Assembly (NCBI RefSeq): GCF_023516215.1
Contig: NZ_CP097349.1
Location: 2,790,001 to 2,854,000, forward strand
Reading direction: 5' to 3'
Origin: Cytobacillus pseudoceanisediminis
Lineage (GTDB): Bacteria > Bacillota > Bacilli > Bacillales > Cytobacillaceae
DNA: 64,000 bases
The translations under genes were made by a program, and so were the position numbers. Position 1 is the stretch's first letter, and every line of letters starts with the position of its first letter. This document shows positions 55,720 to 64,000 of the stretch, piece after piece. The notes below the pieces were generated by a model. That model saw nothing but the letters and a program-made list of their open reading frames with translations. It did no database searches and had not been told where the DNA came from.

Positions 55720-56642
55720 TTAATTACAGCTCTCATTATGGCCGGGGCAGCCTTTTCTTTCTCCTTCCACTTGAATTGTACTATGCTCAATGCCATATTC
55801 ATCATGAAGTACCGATTGCGCCGCATGAAGTACTGCATCGTGACCGCCGTCATGTTCAATCACAAGATGGCAGCTAAGAGAAGGGAAACCAGAAGTAATC
55901 GTCCAGATATGAAGATCATGAACATCTTTTACATGTGCAAGACCAAGGAGTTTCCTTCTAATATCCTCAGGGTTCAGGTGAGAAGGTGTCCCTTCCATTA
56001 AAATATGAAAAGACTCTTTTACCACCCTCCATCCGCTTATAAGGATGAGAAGTGCTACCATTACACTGGCAATCGGGTCCGCAATACCCCAGCCGAAGAA
56101 ATAAATTAGAAGCGCAGCTGTTATAGCTCCAACAGAACCAAGCAAGTCACCAAGAACATGCAGAAAAGCGCTCCGAACATTTAAGTTGTGGTCCTTATCC
56201 CCACTCATTAAAATAAATGCCGCTGCGATATTTACGAGCAGTCCGATTGATGAAATCACCAGCATCCCCATGCTTTGAACAGCCGGCGGCTCTAGAATGC
56301 GGTGGTAGGCTTCATAGAAAATATAGAGAGAAATCAGCAGCAGTGTAATTCCATTAATTGAAGCAGCAATAATTTCAAATCGTTTATAGCCAAATGTTTT
56401 TGAATTTGTCGCCTTTTTTCCCCTATTTTGATTGCCAGAAAACTTAAGCCAAGCGCAGCTGCGTCACTCAGCATGTGTCCGGCATCCGATAGCAGCGCAA
56501 GGCTGTTAGTCCATATTCCTCCAATTACTTCTACAATCATAAATGAAGCAATCAAAATAAATGCCCACATTAAAGCCTTTTTATTGCCTGTGTGATGGTG
56601 ATCATGTGAATGCCCATGTCCATGACCATGACTGTGTCCCAT
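55720..56642 (-). CDS. czcD: CzcD, cation diffusion facilitator zinc exporter (one frameshift in this sequence)
   Basis: About 307 residues after adding one base to the A/T6 run 56414-56419. It has a His-rich N-terminus (GHSHGHGHGHSHDHHH), six membrane segments with the HxxxD and DxxxD zinc-site residues (DAGHMLSDAA), and the cytoplasmic C-terminal domain (DVHDLHIWTI). It exports zinc, cobalt or cadmium. ATG 56642 follows AAAGGGGTGG. An operator-like inverted repeat overlaps its promoter. Confidence 0.9.
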
Positions 56643-56656
56643 TCGTTCCACCCCTT

Positions 56657-56700
56657 TATATGAATATATGCTCATATATATTATGTATGACATTGGCTTA
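56657..56700 (-). promoter_or_regulatory. czcD promoter and CzrA-type operator
   Basis: TATATGA and TCATATA flank 8 bases (about 56658-56679), forming an ArsR-type inverted repeat like known CzrA operators. Just upstream on the minus strand are TTGAAC and CATAAT at 17-base spacing, so the operator overlaps the start point. Confidence 0.72.
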
Positions 56701-56805
56701 TTGTTCAATGATTTTTTGTTGTTTCCTTTTTATTTAGACTAAAAGAGTGGCGCAAACATTTTATAATATAGAAAAGCCATTTCTTCAAAGCAATTATAGG
56801 ATTCA

Positions 56806-56836
56806 CAAAAAGGCTGCCTGAGTATACAGGCAGCCC
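56806..56836 (-). terminator. Terminator of the NCS2 permease gene
   Basis: On the minus strand GGCTGCCTG pairs with CAGGCAGCC around a 6-base loop, followed by T residues. Confidence 0.88.
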
Positions 56837-56842
56837 TCTTCC

Positions 56843-58138
56843 TTATGCAAGATAAACAAAATACCCCATAAATGCAATACATAGTCCATACATTATTGGA
56901 TGAATTTCTTTTGGCCTTTTCAATGCCAGCATTGTGATTGGGTATAAGATGAAGCCGAGTGCAATCCCAGTTGCTACACTGAAAGTCAGCGGCATCATTA
57001 AGATGGTTACAAATGCCGGAATAGCTATTTCCAGTTTTCCCCAATCGATATGTTTCACTTCCATAGCCATCAGTGCTCCGACAATGATAAGTGCCGGAGA
57101 CGTAACTTCGGCCGTAATGACACCGAGTAATGGAGAAAAGAATAATGCAATAGCGAAGCACGCAGAGATGATAACAGAAGTAAAGCCTGTCCTTCCTCCG
57201 GCCGCAATCCCTGAACTGGACTCAATCATGGAGGCAGTTGTAGAAGTTCCAAGCACAGAACCGACTACAGTAGCACTCGAATCTGCCAGAAGCGCTTTTC
57301 CCGCATTAGGGATTTCATTATTCTTCATCAATCCCGCCTGACTTGCAATGGCGATTAAGGCTCCAGCCGTATCAAAAAAGGCAACAAATAAGAAAGTGAA
57401 TATGACTGCCAGCATTTCCGGGGTAAAGATTTGATCAATATTCTGAAAAACTTCACCAAATGTCGGTTCAAGGCTCGGAATGGCCCCCACAATTTTTTCC
57501 GGTTTATCAATAAGGCCAATTAACATTCCAGCAACAGCTGAAATGACCATACCATAAAAAATGGCACCTTTAACTCCCCTTACCATTAACACGATTGTTA
57601 GGATAAAACAGAAAACTGCCAGCAGCGTGACTGGGGATTTAAAATCGCCAATTGCAACAAATGTCGCCTCATTTCCTACAATCAAACCGGCATTTTTCAA
57701 TCCGATAAAAGCAATAAAAAAGCCAATCCCGCCTGCTATTGCATGCTTTAAATCCTTGGGTATAACGTTAATAATTTTTTCCCGTATTTTTAATAAGCTT
57801 AAAATCACAAATAAAATCCCTGAAACAAATACACCAGTTAAAGCCGTTTGCCATGGAATGCCCATCCCGATGCAGACAGAAAAAGTGAAGAAAGAATTGA
57901 GTCCCATGCTTGGTGCAATCCCAATTGGATAATTGGACAGCAAGCCAATTAATAAAGAGCCAATAATTGCCGACAGCGCCGTAGCCGTAAAGACAGCTCC
58001 TTTATCCATTCCAGCCTGGCTAAGTATAATTGGATTTACAATTAATATATATGCCATTGATAAAAATGTCGTTAAACCTGCGATTGTTTCCTGTTTGTAT
58101 GATGTTTCTCTTTCACGAAACCGGAAAAAAGATGACAT
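56843..58138 (-). CDS. NCS2-family purine permease (PbuG/PbuO/AzgA-like)
   Basis: This 431-residue protein has about twelve or more membrane segments and the AzgA-subfamily N-terminus (TSYKQETIAGLTTFLSMAYI), followed by GIAPSMGLNSFF. AzgA-type members import hypoxanthine, guanine or adenine. A guanine-type purine riboswitch lies in its leader, which supports guanine/hypoxanthine transport. GGAGGGAATG lies before ATG 58138. Confidence 0.92.
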   Translation of the reverse strand: MSSFFRFRERETSYKQETIAGLTTFLSMAYILIVNPIILSQAGMDKGAVFTATALSAIIGSLLIGLLSNYPIGIAPSMGLNSFFTFSVCIGMGIPWQTALTGVFVSGILFVILSLLKIREKIINVIPKDLKHAIAGGIGFFIAFIGLKNAGLIVGNEATFVAIGDFKSPVTLLAVFCFILTIVLMVRGVKGAIFYGMVISAVAGMLIGLIDKPEKIVGAIPSLEPTFGEVFQNIDQIFTPEMLAVIFTFLFVAFFDTAGALIAIASQAGLMKNNEIPNAGKALLADSSATVVGSVLGTSTTASMIESSSGIAAGGRTGFTSVIISACFAIALFFSPLLGVITAEVTSPALIIVGALMAMEVKHIDWGKLEIAIPAFVTILMMPLTFSVATGIALGFILYPITMLALKRPKEIHPIMYGLCIAFMGYFVYLA

Positions 58139-58165
58139 GTCATTCCCTCCTTATTTAGTAACCAA

Positions 58166-58194
58166 TAAAAAAAGCTCCGCAATATGCGAAGCTG
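58166..58194 (-). terminator. Expression-platform terminator of the purine riboswitch
   Basis: On the minus strand AGCTTCGCA pairs with TGCGGAGCT (one mismatch), followed by seven T, between the aptamer and the permease start. Confidence 0.85.
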
Positions 58195-58243
58195 CCATAA
58201 GAAACAGAAGAAAATAGCATGCCGATTCGAACAAGCTATATCC

Positions 58244-58310
58244 CCTGTAGTCAAGCTATTTACGGCAGCCCGGTAGAAACGCTCAGACCCTATCTCTGAA
58301 CATATACAGG
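58244..58310 (-). ncRNA. Purine riboswitch aptamer, guanine/hypoxanthine type
   Basis: On the minus strand: P1 CCTGTA/TACAGG, P2 TTCAGA/TCTGAG, the conserved junction GTTTCTACC, P3 GGGCT/AGCTT, and J3/1 GACTA. The specificity base in GACTA is C, predicting guanine or hypoxanthine rather than adenine. Confidence 0.93.
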
Positions 58311-58504
58311 TAAAATCTATTGCCGCAGCACCTCAATGATCAATGTCCTGCCCAATAAAATTATATATTAATATAATGAAAACAATTCTAGCAAACTCAA
58401 ATATGATGGTCAATTCTTTAATTTATTCTGAGTATTCCCCTTTATCTTAAAGTTGGTTACAGGGTTTATGTTAATTTTTTTGTAATGGGTAAACAATAAG
58501 GAAA

Positions 58505-58560
58505 ACATAGGCGCCTTGGTTACCCCGACACCTCGAGGGGAGAGGCGGCGGGACTAGCAG
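58505..58560. repeat. Dispersed repeat fragment, family B
   Basis: It contains GGCGCCTTGG and CACCTCGAGGGGAGAGGCG, matching the block at 8941-9060. Together with the riboswitch region it accounts for the 474-base gap 58139-58612. Confidence 0.5.
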
Positions 58561-58612
58561 TAATTGCAGTTCGAAAATTTTCTAAAAAACCAGCATGAGG
58601 AGGCAGGTCACA

Positions 58613-58927
58613 ATGTTCATTGTATATGCAAGCTTGATTCTTATTGCAGCGTCCCTGATCTTTCTGGGCATCTATGCTTTTAAAGCATACAAGGATGCCA
58701 AACCGGCAATTAAGAAACTGACAGCTATAAGCACTGTTATGCAGCTAAAAGCAGATCAATTAAAAAATGGGATTGACGAACTGACAGCAACCCAGAAAGA
58801 AATTCAAAGAGATATCAATTATAAGAAACAGACCTTTAATAATACGATATCCGCTGTAAAAGAAACACCGAAGAAAATAAAGAAATGGTGGAACATCAAA
58901 ATACCTTTTATCCACCAAATTAAATAA
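58613..58927 (+). CDS. DUF948/YtxG-like membrane-anchored protein
   Basis: This 104-residue protein has one N-terminal membrane segment (IVYASLILIAASLIFLGIY), then a heptad-rich amphipathic helix and a basic tail (KKIKKWWNIKIPFIHQIK). The layout matches DUF948 proteins such as YtxG, linked to general stress. GAGGAGG precedes ATG 58613. Function not known. Confidence 0.75.
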   Translation: MFIVYASLILIAASLIFLGIYAFKAYKDAKPAIKKLTAISTVMQLKADQLKNGIDELTATQKEIQRDINYKKQTFNNTISAVKETPKKIKKWWNIKIPFIHQIK

Positions 58928-58955
58928 AACGAGGGCTGAGCCCTCGTTTTATTTT
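58928..58955. terminator. Bidirectional terminator between DUF948 and BrkB genes
   Basis: AAACGAGGGC pairs with GCCCTCGTTTT around TGA; A/T runs on both sides serve converging genes. Confidence 0.85.
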
Positions 58956-58958
58956 GTC

Positions 58959-59861
58959 CTATTTTATTGAAAGTGTACGATAGGCTTCTGCATCTGTTTG
59001 CACCTTGGAATTTTCTTTGTCATCTTTCTTTCCTCGGCCCGGCTTGAGTGTATTATTTCTGTGATAGAGGGCACTGATTTCCCCGCCAATAACAAGGGCA
59101 AGTCCGGTTAAAAAGAACCATAGCATCAATACAATGACTCCGCCAAGGCTTCCGTATGTGGCGGAATAATTCCCAAAATTGCTTACATAAAATGACAAGC
59201 CAAATGATATAAGCTGCCACATAACCGTTGCGGCTATGGCGCCTGGCAAGACCTGTTTGAAAGGAAAATGTTTATTTGGTGCCACCTTATAAAGAATAGC
59301 CAGAACTGTAACCATGATTACAAAAGCAATGGCCCATCTCAATACATTGATCAGTATCTGCATCCCATCAGGTATATTAATAAAATTCTCAACAAAGTTC
59401 ATGATGACTTTCCCGAACACGGGAAGAACCATAGCAATGATGAATGCTGCGAGCAAACCAAGAGTCAAACCTATGGATATTAGTCTTGATTTTATAAATG
59501 ACCTCGTTTCCTCCACATCAAAGGCGTCATTCATGGCTCTTATGAATGCCTGCATTCCATTAGAAGCGGACCATAAAGTACCTATGATACCGAACGTCAG
59601 CAGGCCGCCGTTCGGCTTCGTAATGATATCCACTACATTATCTTCAATAACATTAAATGAATCTGACGGCATTACACTCTGCAAGTATGATAATGCTTTT
59701 TGAGGATCCAGTGAAAGATATGGAACAATAGAGATAAGCAGAATTAACAAAGGAAAAATGGAGAGCATATAATAATATGCTTGTTCGGCTGCAAGCCCGG
59801 TTGCCCGATCTTTCTTAAATTCCTTTCCGAGCTTCTTGCCAAATTGAATAACCTTATGCAT
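58959..59861 (-). CDS. YihY/BrkB-family membrane protein
   Basis: This 300-residue protein has six membrane segments and the BrkB signature AEQAYYYMLSIFPLLILLIS near the N-terminus, with a hydrophilic C-terminal tail (residues 270-300). The family was once called ribonuclease BN and is now regarded as a membrane protein of unknown role. AGGGAGGAG precedes ATG 59861. Confidence 0.88.
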   Translation of the reverse strand: MHKVIQFGKKLGKEFKKDRATGLAAEQAYYYMLSIFPLLILLISIVPYLSLDPQKALSYLQSVMPSDSFNVIEDNVVDIITKPNGGLLTFGIIGTLWSASNGMQAFIRAMNDAFDVEETRSFIKSRLISIGLTLGLLAAFIIAMVLPVFGKVIMNFVENFINIPDGMQILINVLRWAIAFVIMVTVLAILYKVAPNKHFPFKQVLPGAIAATVMWQLISFGLSFYVSNFGNYSATYGSLGGVIVLMLWFFLTGLALVIGGEISALYHRNNTLKPGRGKKDDKENSKVQTDAEAYRTLSIK

Positions 59862-60211
59862 TTTACTACTCCTCCCTTAATCAGCTTATAGCTTGTATGT
59901 GTTTATTTCCCCTAAGACCTTTGAGCTAATCGTATTTTAATAAAATATTCATTCCATTTTGATAGATAAATAAAAAAGATACCTTTCCACGGAACGGAAA
60001 TTATCCTAATAAGGGCTCACAACTTATCATTATGAACTCGATACCCCTCATTATAATATAAGAAATGTTATAATTAGATATAGTTTTTATCAAACTTATC
60101 GAATAATTAATTTGAGCTAAATTGGCACAAGCTATCATATTATGTTATTAGCTCATTAAAGATGCTCGTTCAGTTTGACAGATTATTCATCAATTTAAAT
60201 GGGGGTCATTT
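59862..60211. other. 350-base divergent intergenic region
   Basis: AT-rich promoter region between the BrkB and YitT genes. Several TATAAT-like hexamers occur (for example near 60055-60075), but I cannot pick one promoter with confidence. No coding sequence or stable RNA structure is seen. Confidence 0.5.
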
Positions 60212-61105
60212 ATGAACGTTTCACTTGAGACTGCTGTTGGAGCAAATGTACATAAAGGGTTGACTAAAGGCAAGCTTGCAAAAAGAATTTTCTTCATCAT
60301 ACTTGGAGCCATACTTATGGGGGTCGGAATCGAAGAATTCCTAGTGCCCAATAAAATTCTGGATGGCGGAATAGTAGGAATCTCCATTATCCTCTCCCAC
60401 ATGTCCGGCTGGAAACTCGGCTGGTTTATTTTCATCTTAAATATCCCATTTTTTTACATAGGATACAAACAAATAGGGAAAACCTTTGCTTTGTCTACAT
60501 TGCTGGGCATTGCGGTATTATCAGCCACTACCCTCCTCTTGCATGATGTTCCCGTATTTACAGAGGACTTGCTGTTAGCTACAGTATTTGGCGGTATTGT
60601 TCTTGGCTTCGGGGTCGGAATGGTGATCAGATATGGGGGATCTTTAGATGGAACAGAGATTCTGGCCATTCTGGTAAATAAAAAACTACCGTTCTCTGTC
60701 GGGGAAATTATTATGTTTTTCAATGTCTTCATTTTTGCTACTGCAGGCTTTGTTTTCGGCTGGGACCGTGCCATGTATTCAATCCTTGCCTATTTCATTG
60801 CTTTCAAGACTATTGATGTTGTCATCAGCGGGCTGGATGAATCCAAATCCGCCTGGATTATCAGCGAACAGCACAAGATAATCGGCGAAGCGATTCTTGC
60901 CCGGCTTGGACGAGGCGTTACCTACTTAAATGGGGAAGGTGCATACACTGGGGATGACAAAAAAGTAATTTTTTGTGTCATAACCAGACTTGAAGAAGCA
61001 AAGTTAAAATCAATTGTCGAAGAAATAGATCCGAGTGCTTTTTTAGCAGTAGCTGATATTGCTGAAGTCAGAGGCGGCAGATTTAAAAAGAAAGCCATTC
61101 ACTAA
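60212..61105 (+). CDS. YitT-family membrane protein (DUF161 + DUF2179)
   Basis: This 297-residue protein has five to six membrane segments (about residues 25-195, NPIPFFYIGYK-type and GGSLDGTEILAIL motifs) and a C-terminal soluble DUF2179 domain (about 215-290, GRGVTYLNGEGAYTGDDKKV). The family is common in Bacillus in several copies; its function is unknown. ATG 60212 has GGGGGTC upstream. Confidence 0.88.
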   Translation: MNVSLETAVGANVHKGLTKGKLAKRIFFIILGAILMGVGIEEFLVPNKILDGGIVGISIILSHMSGWKLGWFIFILNIPFFYIGYKQIGKTFALSTLLGIAVLSATTLLLHDVPVFTEDLLLATVFGGIVLGFGVGMVIRYGGSLDGTEILAILVNKKLPFSVGEIIMFFNVFIFATAGFVFGWDRAMYSILAYFIAFKTIDVVISGLDESKSAWIISEQHKIIGEAILARLGRGVTYLNGEGAYTGDDKKVIFCVITRLEEAKLKSIVEEIDPSAFLAVADIAEVRGGRFKKKAIH

Positions 61106-61275
61106 GAATGGTTGTAATGGTCTTATGAAAACCTCTCTTAAGTAATATCCTTTGTTGCTAAACCGCCTGGATGCGGCAGTAAAATCAAATAACAAATAAA
61201 TATGTTAGCAATACGATAAACATCAAAGAGGTTAAAATTAAAAGGGAACAGCACCCGCTGCCCCCTCCCTCTTAA

Positions 61276-62052
61276 TTATAAAATATCCATCCAAATTTTG
61301 ATTGATGTTGCCAGAATTAAAACAGACAATATGACTTGGAGGATTTTTGTATTCACTCTCTTTCCTGCAGCTGCTCCTAATGGTGAAGCAATTAAGCTGG
61401 CAATGATCATTATGGCAGCAGGAATATAGTCCACCTGTCCGGTTGCCAATTTGCCAGCTGTAGATCCAATCGATGAAATAAATGTAATGGCCAGTGATGT
61501 CGCAATCGTCATCCTTGTAGGGATCTTCAATACAACCAGCATAATAGGAACAAGTAAAAATGCACCTGCTGCACCTACGATTCCAGCTCCGATGCCGACG
61601 ATCAAAGCAAAGAAGGCTGCAAGCCATTTATTGAACTTTACTTGATCCAAGGGTATATCATCCAAGCCCTTTTTCGGCACGAACATCATGACTGCCGCTA
61701 TTAAAGCCAATACCCCATATACAAGATTGATGCCGCCTTCAGTCATAAACCTTGAACCGTAGCTTCCGATTAAACTTCCGATTAGTATTGCTGAACCCAT
61801 ATAAATAATAAGTGTTTTATTCAGGTATCCGCCTTTTCTGTAAGCCCAGACACCCCCGATTGTTGCAAAAAACACCTGTACTGCACTGATTCCGGTTACT
61901 TCGTGAGCAGAAAAAGCAGCTAATCCAAATAATGGCGGAATGTATAAGAGCATAGGATATTTAATGATTGAGCCTCCAATTCCTACCATGCCGGAAATGT
62001 AAGACCCGATAAAACCAATTAAAAATATAACGAATAAAAAGGTCAAATCCAT
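61276..62052 (-). CDS. yrkJ: YrkJ, TauE/SafE-family sulfite/sulfur-compound exporter
   Basis: This 258-residue protein has eight membrane segments and the two TauE repeats ([35 protein letters not shown]). It is the last gene of a sulfane-sulfur cluster and probably moves sulfite, thiosulfate or a related anion. GGAGGAG precedes ATG 62052. S. aureus cst operons contain the same gene type. Confidence 0.88.
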   Translation of the reverse strand: MDLTFLFVIFLIGFIGSYISGMVGIGGSIIKYPMLLYIPPLFGLAAFSAHEVTGISAVQVFFATIGGVWAYRKGGYLNKTLIIYMGSAILIGSLIGSYGSRFMTEGGINLVYGVLALIAAVMMFVPKKGLDDIPLDQVKFNKWLAAFFALIVGIGAGIVGAAGAFLLVPIMLVVLKIPTRMTIATSLAITFISSIGSTAGKLATGQVDYIPAAIMIIASLIASPLGAAAGKRVNTKILQVILSVLILATSIKIWMDIL

Positions 62053-62056
62053 GTGG

Positions 62057-62338
62057 CTATCTCCTCCTTTTAGCGATAAAAGGGAGCAGCCCCCCTTTAC
62101 CTTTCAATAGATTAGCCTTTTTTATCCAGAACTTTAAAGTTCCGCTGTCATCCTCATGTTTTAATAGCTCATGTCCTGTTGACTCTGTCCAGGCAGCCAA
62201 GTCTTTAACTGCACCTTTGTCGGTTGTATGAACTTCAAGCACCTGGCCTGATTCGATTTCCCCTATTGCTTTCTTTGTTTTTACGATTGGCATTGGACAA
62301 GCTAAGCCTTTTGCATCCAGCACTTTTGCTGCGTTCAT
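62057..62338 (-). CDS. yrkI: YrkI, TusA-family sulfur carrier (likely 3' frameshift)
   Basis: The N-terminal 75 residues are a TusA domain with the active-site cysteine in [15 protein letters not shown]. The read-through tail of 18 basic residues is not part of the family. One A added to the A/T6 run 62118-62123 gives a stop (TAA 62112-62114) and the normal 75 residues. It carries sulfane sulfur between rhodaneses. GGAGG precedes ATG 62338. Confidence 0.88.
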   Translation of the reverse strand: MNAAKVLDAKGLACPMPIVKTKKAIGEIESGQVLEVHTTDKGAVKDLAAWTESTGHELLKHEDDSGTLKFWIKKANLLKGKGGLLPFIAKRRR

Positions 62339-62396
62339 GTTTCCATTCCTCCATTGTTTAAAATTATCTAATTTAACGTTATATGAAATCAGATGA

Positions 62397-63517
62397 TTAT
62401 CTTACAGCACAGCGGTTAGGACCAATTTCCATCTCTCTCTGTTTTTCTTCATCCGGGTTGATTTTCCCCATATTTGTTTCACGGATTTCCTGATAAGCAT
62501 TTGGCTGAGGAGGAAGGTTCTCAGAAACTAATTTTCTGAACTCTCCTTCGTCATCAATTTTTAATCCATGATTCTCAGCAAATAATGTGCCAAGTTTCTC
62601 AGAAACACTGCCATCTTCATTTAACTCATCAATGATCATGAAGTGTGCAGGCATAACAGCTAATTCACTTGATAGCTCCTTATATCGCTTATAAAGTGTT
62701 TCCCTTAAATCGCCAGCCCAGGCACCGGCTTTTCCTGCAAGGTCAGGTCGGCCAATTGAATCGATGAATAGAATATCTCCTGATAGAAGGTATTGATCAT
62801 CTACCACAAATGATGTGGATCCAATTGTATGGCCTGGTGAATAAACAGCTTGAATGCTGATCTTAGTAGAACCAATCATTACTTCACTTTCATCTTCAAG
62901 GCTTTTGTAATCAAATGTTACTTCTTCAGCATCCTTGGGAGGAAGCCAGTATGAAGCACCTGTTTTTTCAGCAATTTTTCTTCCGCCTGAGATATGGTCA
63001 GCATGCAGATGTGTATCAAATACATGCTTGATCTCTGCATTCTTTTCAGCAGCAAAATCAGTAAATACGTCTGTCATTCTTGTTGCATCGACAATCGCTG
63101 CTTCCCCATTAGAAATAACCATATATGATAAACATCCTTTACCAATGCGGACAAATTGGTACATTTCGCCCCGTCCTTCAAGTCTCCTACCTTAACAGGC
63201 TCAAGGTGTTCGCTCCATGCTTTCATTCCGCCCTTCAGGTAAGAAGCCTCTCGTCCAGCTTCTTCAAGCATTTCTGCAATCATGACAGAAGATCCTTCTT
63301 TTGCACAAACGATTAAAAGTTCTTTATCAGCTGGAATTTTATCCAGAATTGACTCTACTCCATCAAGAAGATCGAAGTAGGGAACATTCAAGTATTCAAA
63401 GGTTTTTCCTTCAATCTTCCAATCATTAAAGTCACTTTCATTGCGCACATCCAGTATAAATAGCTCTTCATTTTCAATAACTTTTTTTGTTACTTCTTTA
63501 GCTGTCATTGCTTTCAT
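62397..63517 (-). CDS. yrkH: YrkH, rhodanese-metallo-beta-lactamase fusion (one frameshift in this sequence)
   Basis: Adding one G to the G4 run 63169-63172 gives about 373 residues. The N-terminal rhodanese domain (residues 1-120) has a cysteine in [11 protein letters not shown]. The C-terminal metallo-beta-lactamase domain has [34 protein letters not shown] and PAHF, the persulfide-dioxygenase-like set. It probably oxidises persulfides and transfers sulfur, related to S. aureus CstB and CstA functions. Read literally, it looks like two overlapping genes (rhodanese 63074-63517 and hydrolase 62397-63164). Confidence 0.88.
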
Positions 63518-63522
63518 AGTTT

Positions 63523-63540
63523 TATACCCCCTACTGTATA
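63523..63540. promoter_or_regulatory. Candidate CstR-type operator
   Basis: ATACCCCCTACTGTAT lies between yrkF and yrkH. The left half matches the CstR/CsoR-type ATACCC half-site; the right half is poorly conserved. Tentative. Confidence 0.4.
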
Positions 63541-63557
63541 CTTTCTTTTAAAATTTT

Positions 63558-64000
63558 TTAGTTCACTTTAGTTTCTGTCGGTCCATTCCAACCAGACATA
63601 CCCGGCACTACATTAATTATGCGGGTGAAGCCTTTATCGCTTAATGCCTGTGAAGCCATACCACTTCGGCTGCCTGTACGGCATACTACATAAATCTTTT
63701 TATCTTTATTCAGCTCTCCCATTCGTTCTTCAAGTTCACCAAAAGGGATAGAAACAGCGTTTGGAATATGTTCAAATGCAAATTCAGCCGGTTCCCTTAC
63801 ATCAAGAACGTCAATCTCTGAATTTGATTCAAGTTCTTTTTGAAGATCTTCGTTAGAGGCAATAGTCTCAAAATTTGCTGCTTCTCGCTCTTCATTTTCA
63901 CTTGCTTTGCGGATATAGTGCATAAGCACATCACCTTCTTCAATTGTTCCAAGATATTGATGTCCTGAACTTTTTGACCAGGCCTGAATGTCTGCCTTTG
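63558..64000 (-). CDS. yrkF: YrkF, TusA-rhodanese fusion (5' end cut by window edge)
   Basis: The visible part begins inside a TusA domain (ADIQAWSKSSGHQYLGTIEE, near the right edge) and continues into a rhodanese domain with active-site cysteine VVCRTGSRSGMA. The usual length of YrkF is about 185 residues; about 147 are visible here. An internal ATG at 63929 would give only the rhodanese and is not the real start. It leads the yrkF-yrkH-yrkI-yrkJ run. Confidence 0.88.
   Translation of the reverse strand, partial: KADIQAWSKSSGHQYLGTIEEGDVLMHYIRKASENEEREAANFETIASNEDLQKELESNSEIDVLDVREPAEFAFEHIPNAVSIPFGELEERMGELNKDKKIYVVCRTGSRSGMASQALSDKGFTRIINVVPGMSGWNGPTETKVN

Noticed and set aside
56739..57161. 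Minus-strand 140-residue open frame at the 3' end of the NCS2 permease
   Set aside because: It overlaps the permease in another frame, runs across its terminator and has no ribosome site or domain.
63074..63517. A free-standing rhodanese gene overlapping a separate metallo-beta-lactamase gene
   Set aside because: One added G fuses them into the known YrkH layout; the rhodanese tail after the break does not look like protein.
1..64000. Prophage, insertion sequence, CRISPR array, tRNA or rRNA genes
   Set aside because: No integrase, transposase, cas gene, direct-repeat array or tRNA/rRNA sequence was seen.

Overview
The window is a chromosomal segment of an endospore-forming Bacillaceae (a Bacillus/Cytobacillus-type Firmicute). 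The evidence is AT-rich DNA, AGGAGG-type ribosome binding sites, two alpha/beta-type SASP genes, the YheC/YheD spore ATP-grasp family, HemZ, MsmX, and gene order that follows the B. subtilis yhaN-yhaX and yheA-yheI neighbourhoods with insertions. I see no tRNA, rRNA, CRISPR array, prophage or insertion sequence.

Layout. 1-8.6 kb: lrgAB (lrgB runs off the left edge), the yhaON nuclease/SMC-like pair, a LysE-type exporter, and the yhaQP (NatAB-like) ABC exporter. 8.7-14.5 kb: YhzD-like protein, enoyl-CoA hydratase, acyl-CoA ligase, hemZ, yhaX. 14.7-18.5 kb: a TPP riboswitch controlling the ykoFEDC thiamine-precursor ECF transporter. 18.8-26.5 kb: a SASP gene, a GmhB-like phosphatase, yheA, yheB, and four tandem YheC/YheD-type ATP-grasp genes. 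26.6-32.6 kb: small sporulation-type genes, a CstR-like repressor, a PucR-type regulator beside msmX (with a cre site), a second SASP gene with a structured leader, and fumC. 32.8-37.1 kb: the bmrCD (yheIH) multidrug exporter behind a leader-peptide attenuator. 37.5-45 kb: a hydrolase, a SigY-type ECF sigma operon with its own promoter, an MFS transporter, an HPr-like protein lacking both phosphosites, a methyltransferase remnant and a class A PBP. 45.5-54.5 kb: a universal stress protein, an XRE regulator with a palindromic operator, a soluble histidine kinase, a GNAT acetyltransferase, two CNNM/CorC transporters flanking a MerR gene, and a two-component system. 54.6-61 kb: a secreted repeat protein, czrA/czcD zinc resistance, an NCS2 purine permease behind a guanine-type riboswitch, and BrkB and YitT membrane proteins. 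61.3-64 kb: a yrkFHIJ sulfane-sulfur cluster running off the right edge.

Sequence quality. At least seventeen breaks in eleven otherwise normal genes (yhaN, yhaQ, ykoF, bmrD, MFS, PBP, yhdP, merR, czcD, yrkH, yrkI) are each repaired by adding one base, almost always in a short homopolymer. This looks like under-called homopolymers rather than gene decay, so these genes are annotated as single coding regions over their full span. The one convincing decayed gene is the methyltransferase remnant near 42.7 kb.

Regulation is unusually readable from sequence here: two known riboswitches, a leader-peptide attenuator, an ECF autoregulatory promoter, zinc and XRE operators, a cre site, and two RNA leaders (upstream of the second SASP gene and of both CNNM/CorC paralogues) that I cannot assign to a known class.
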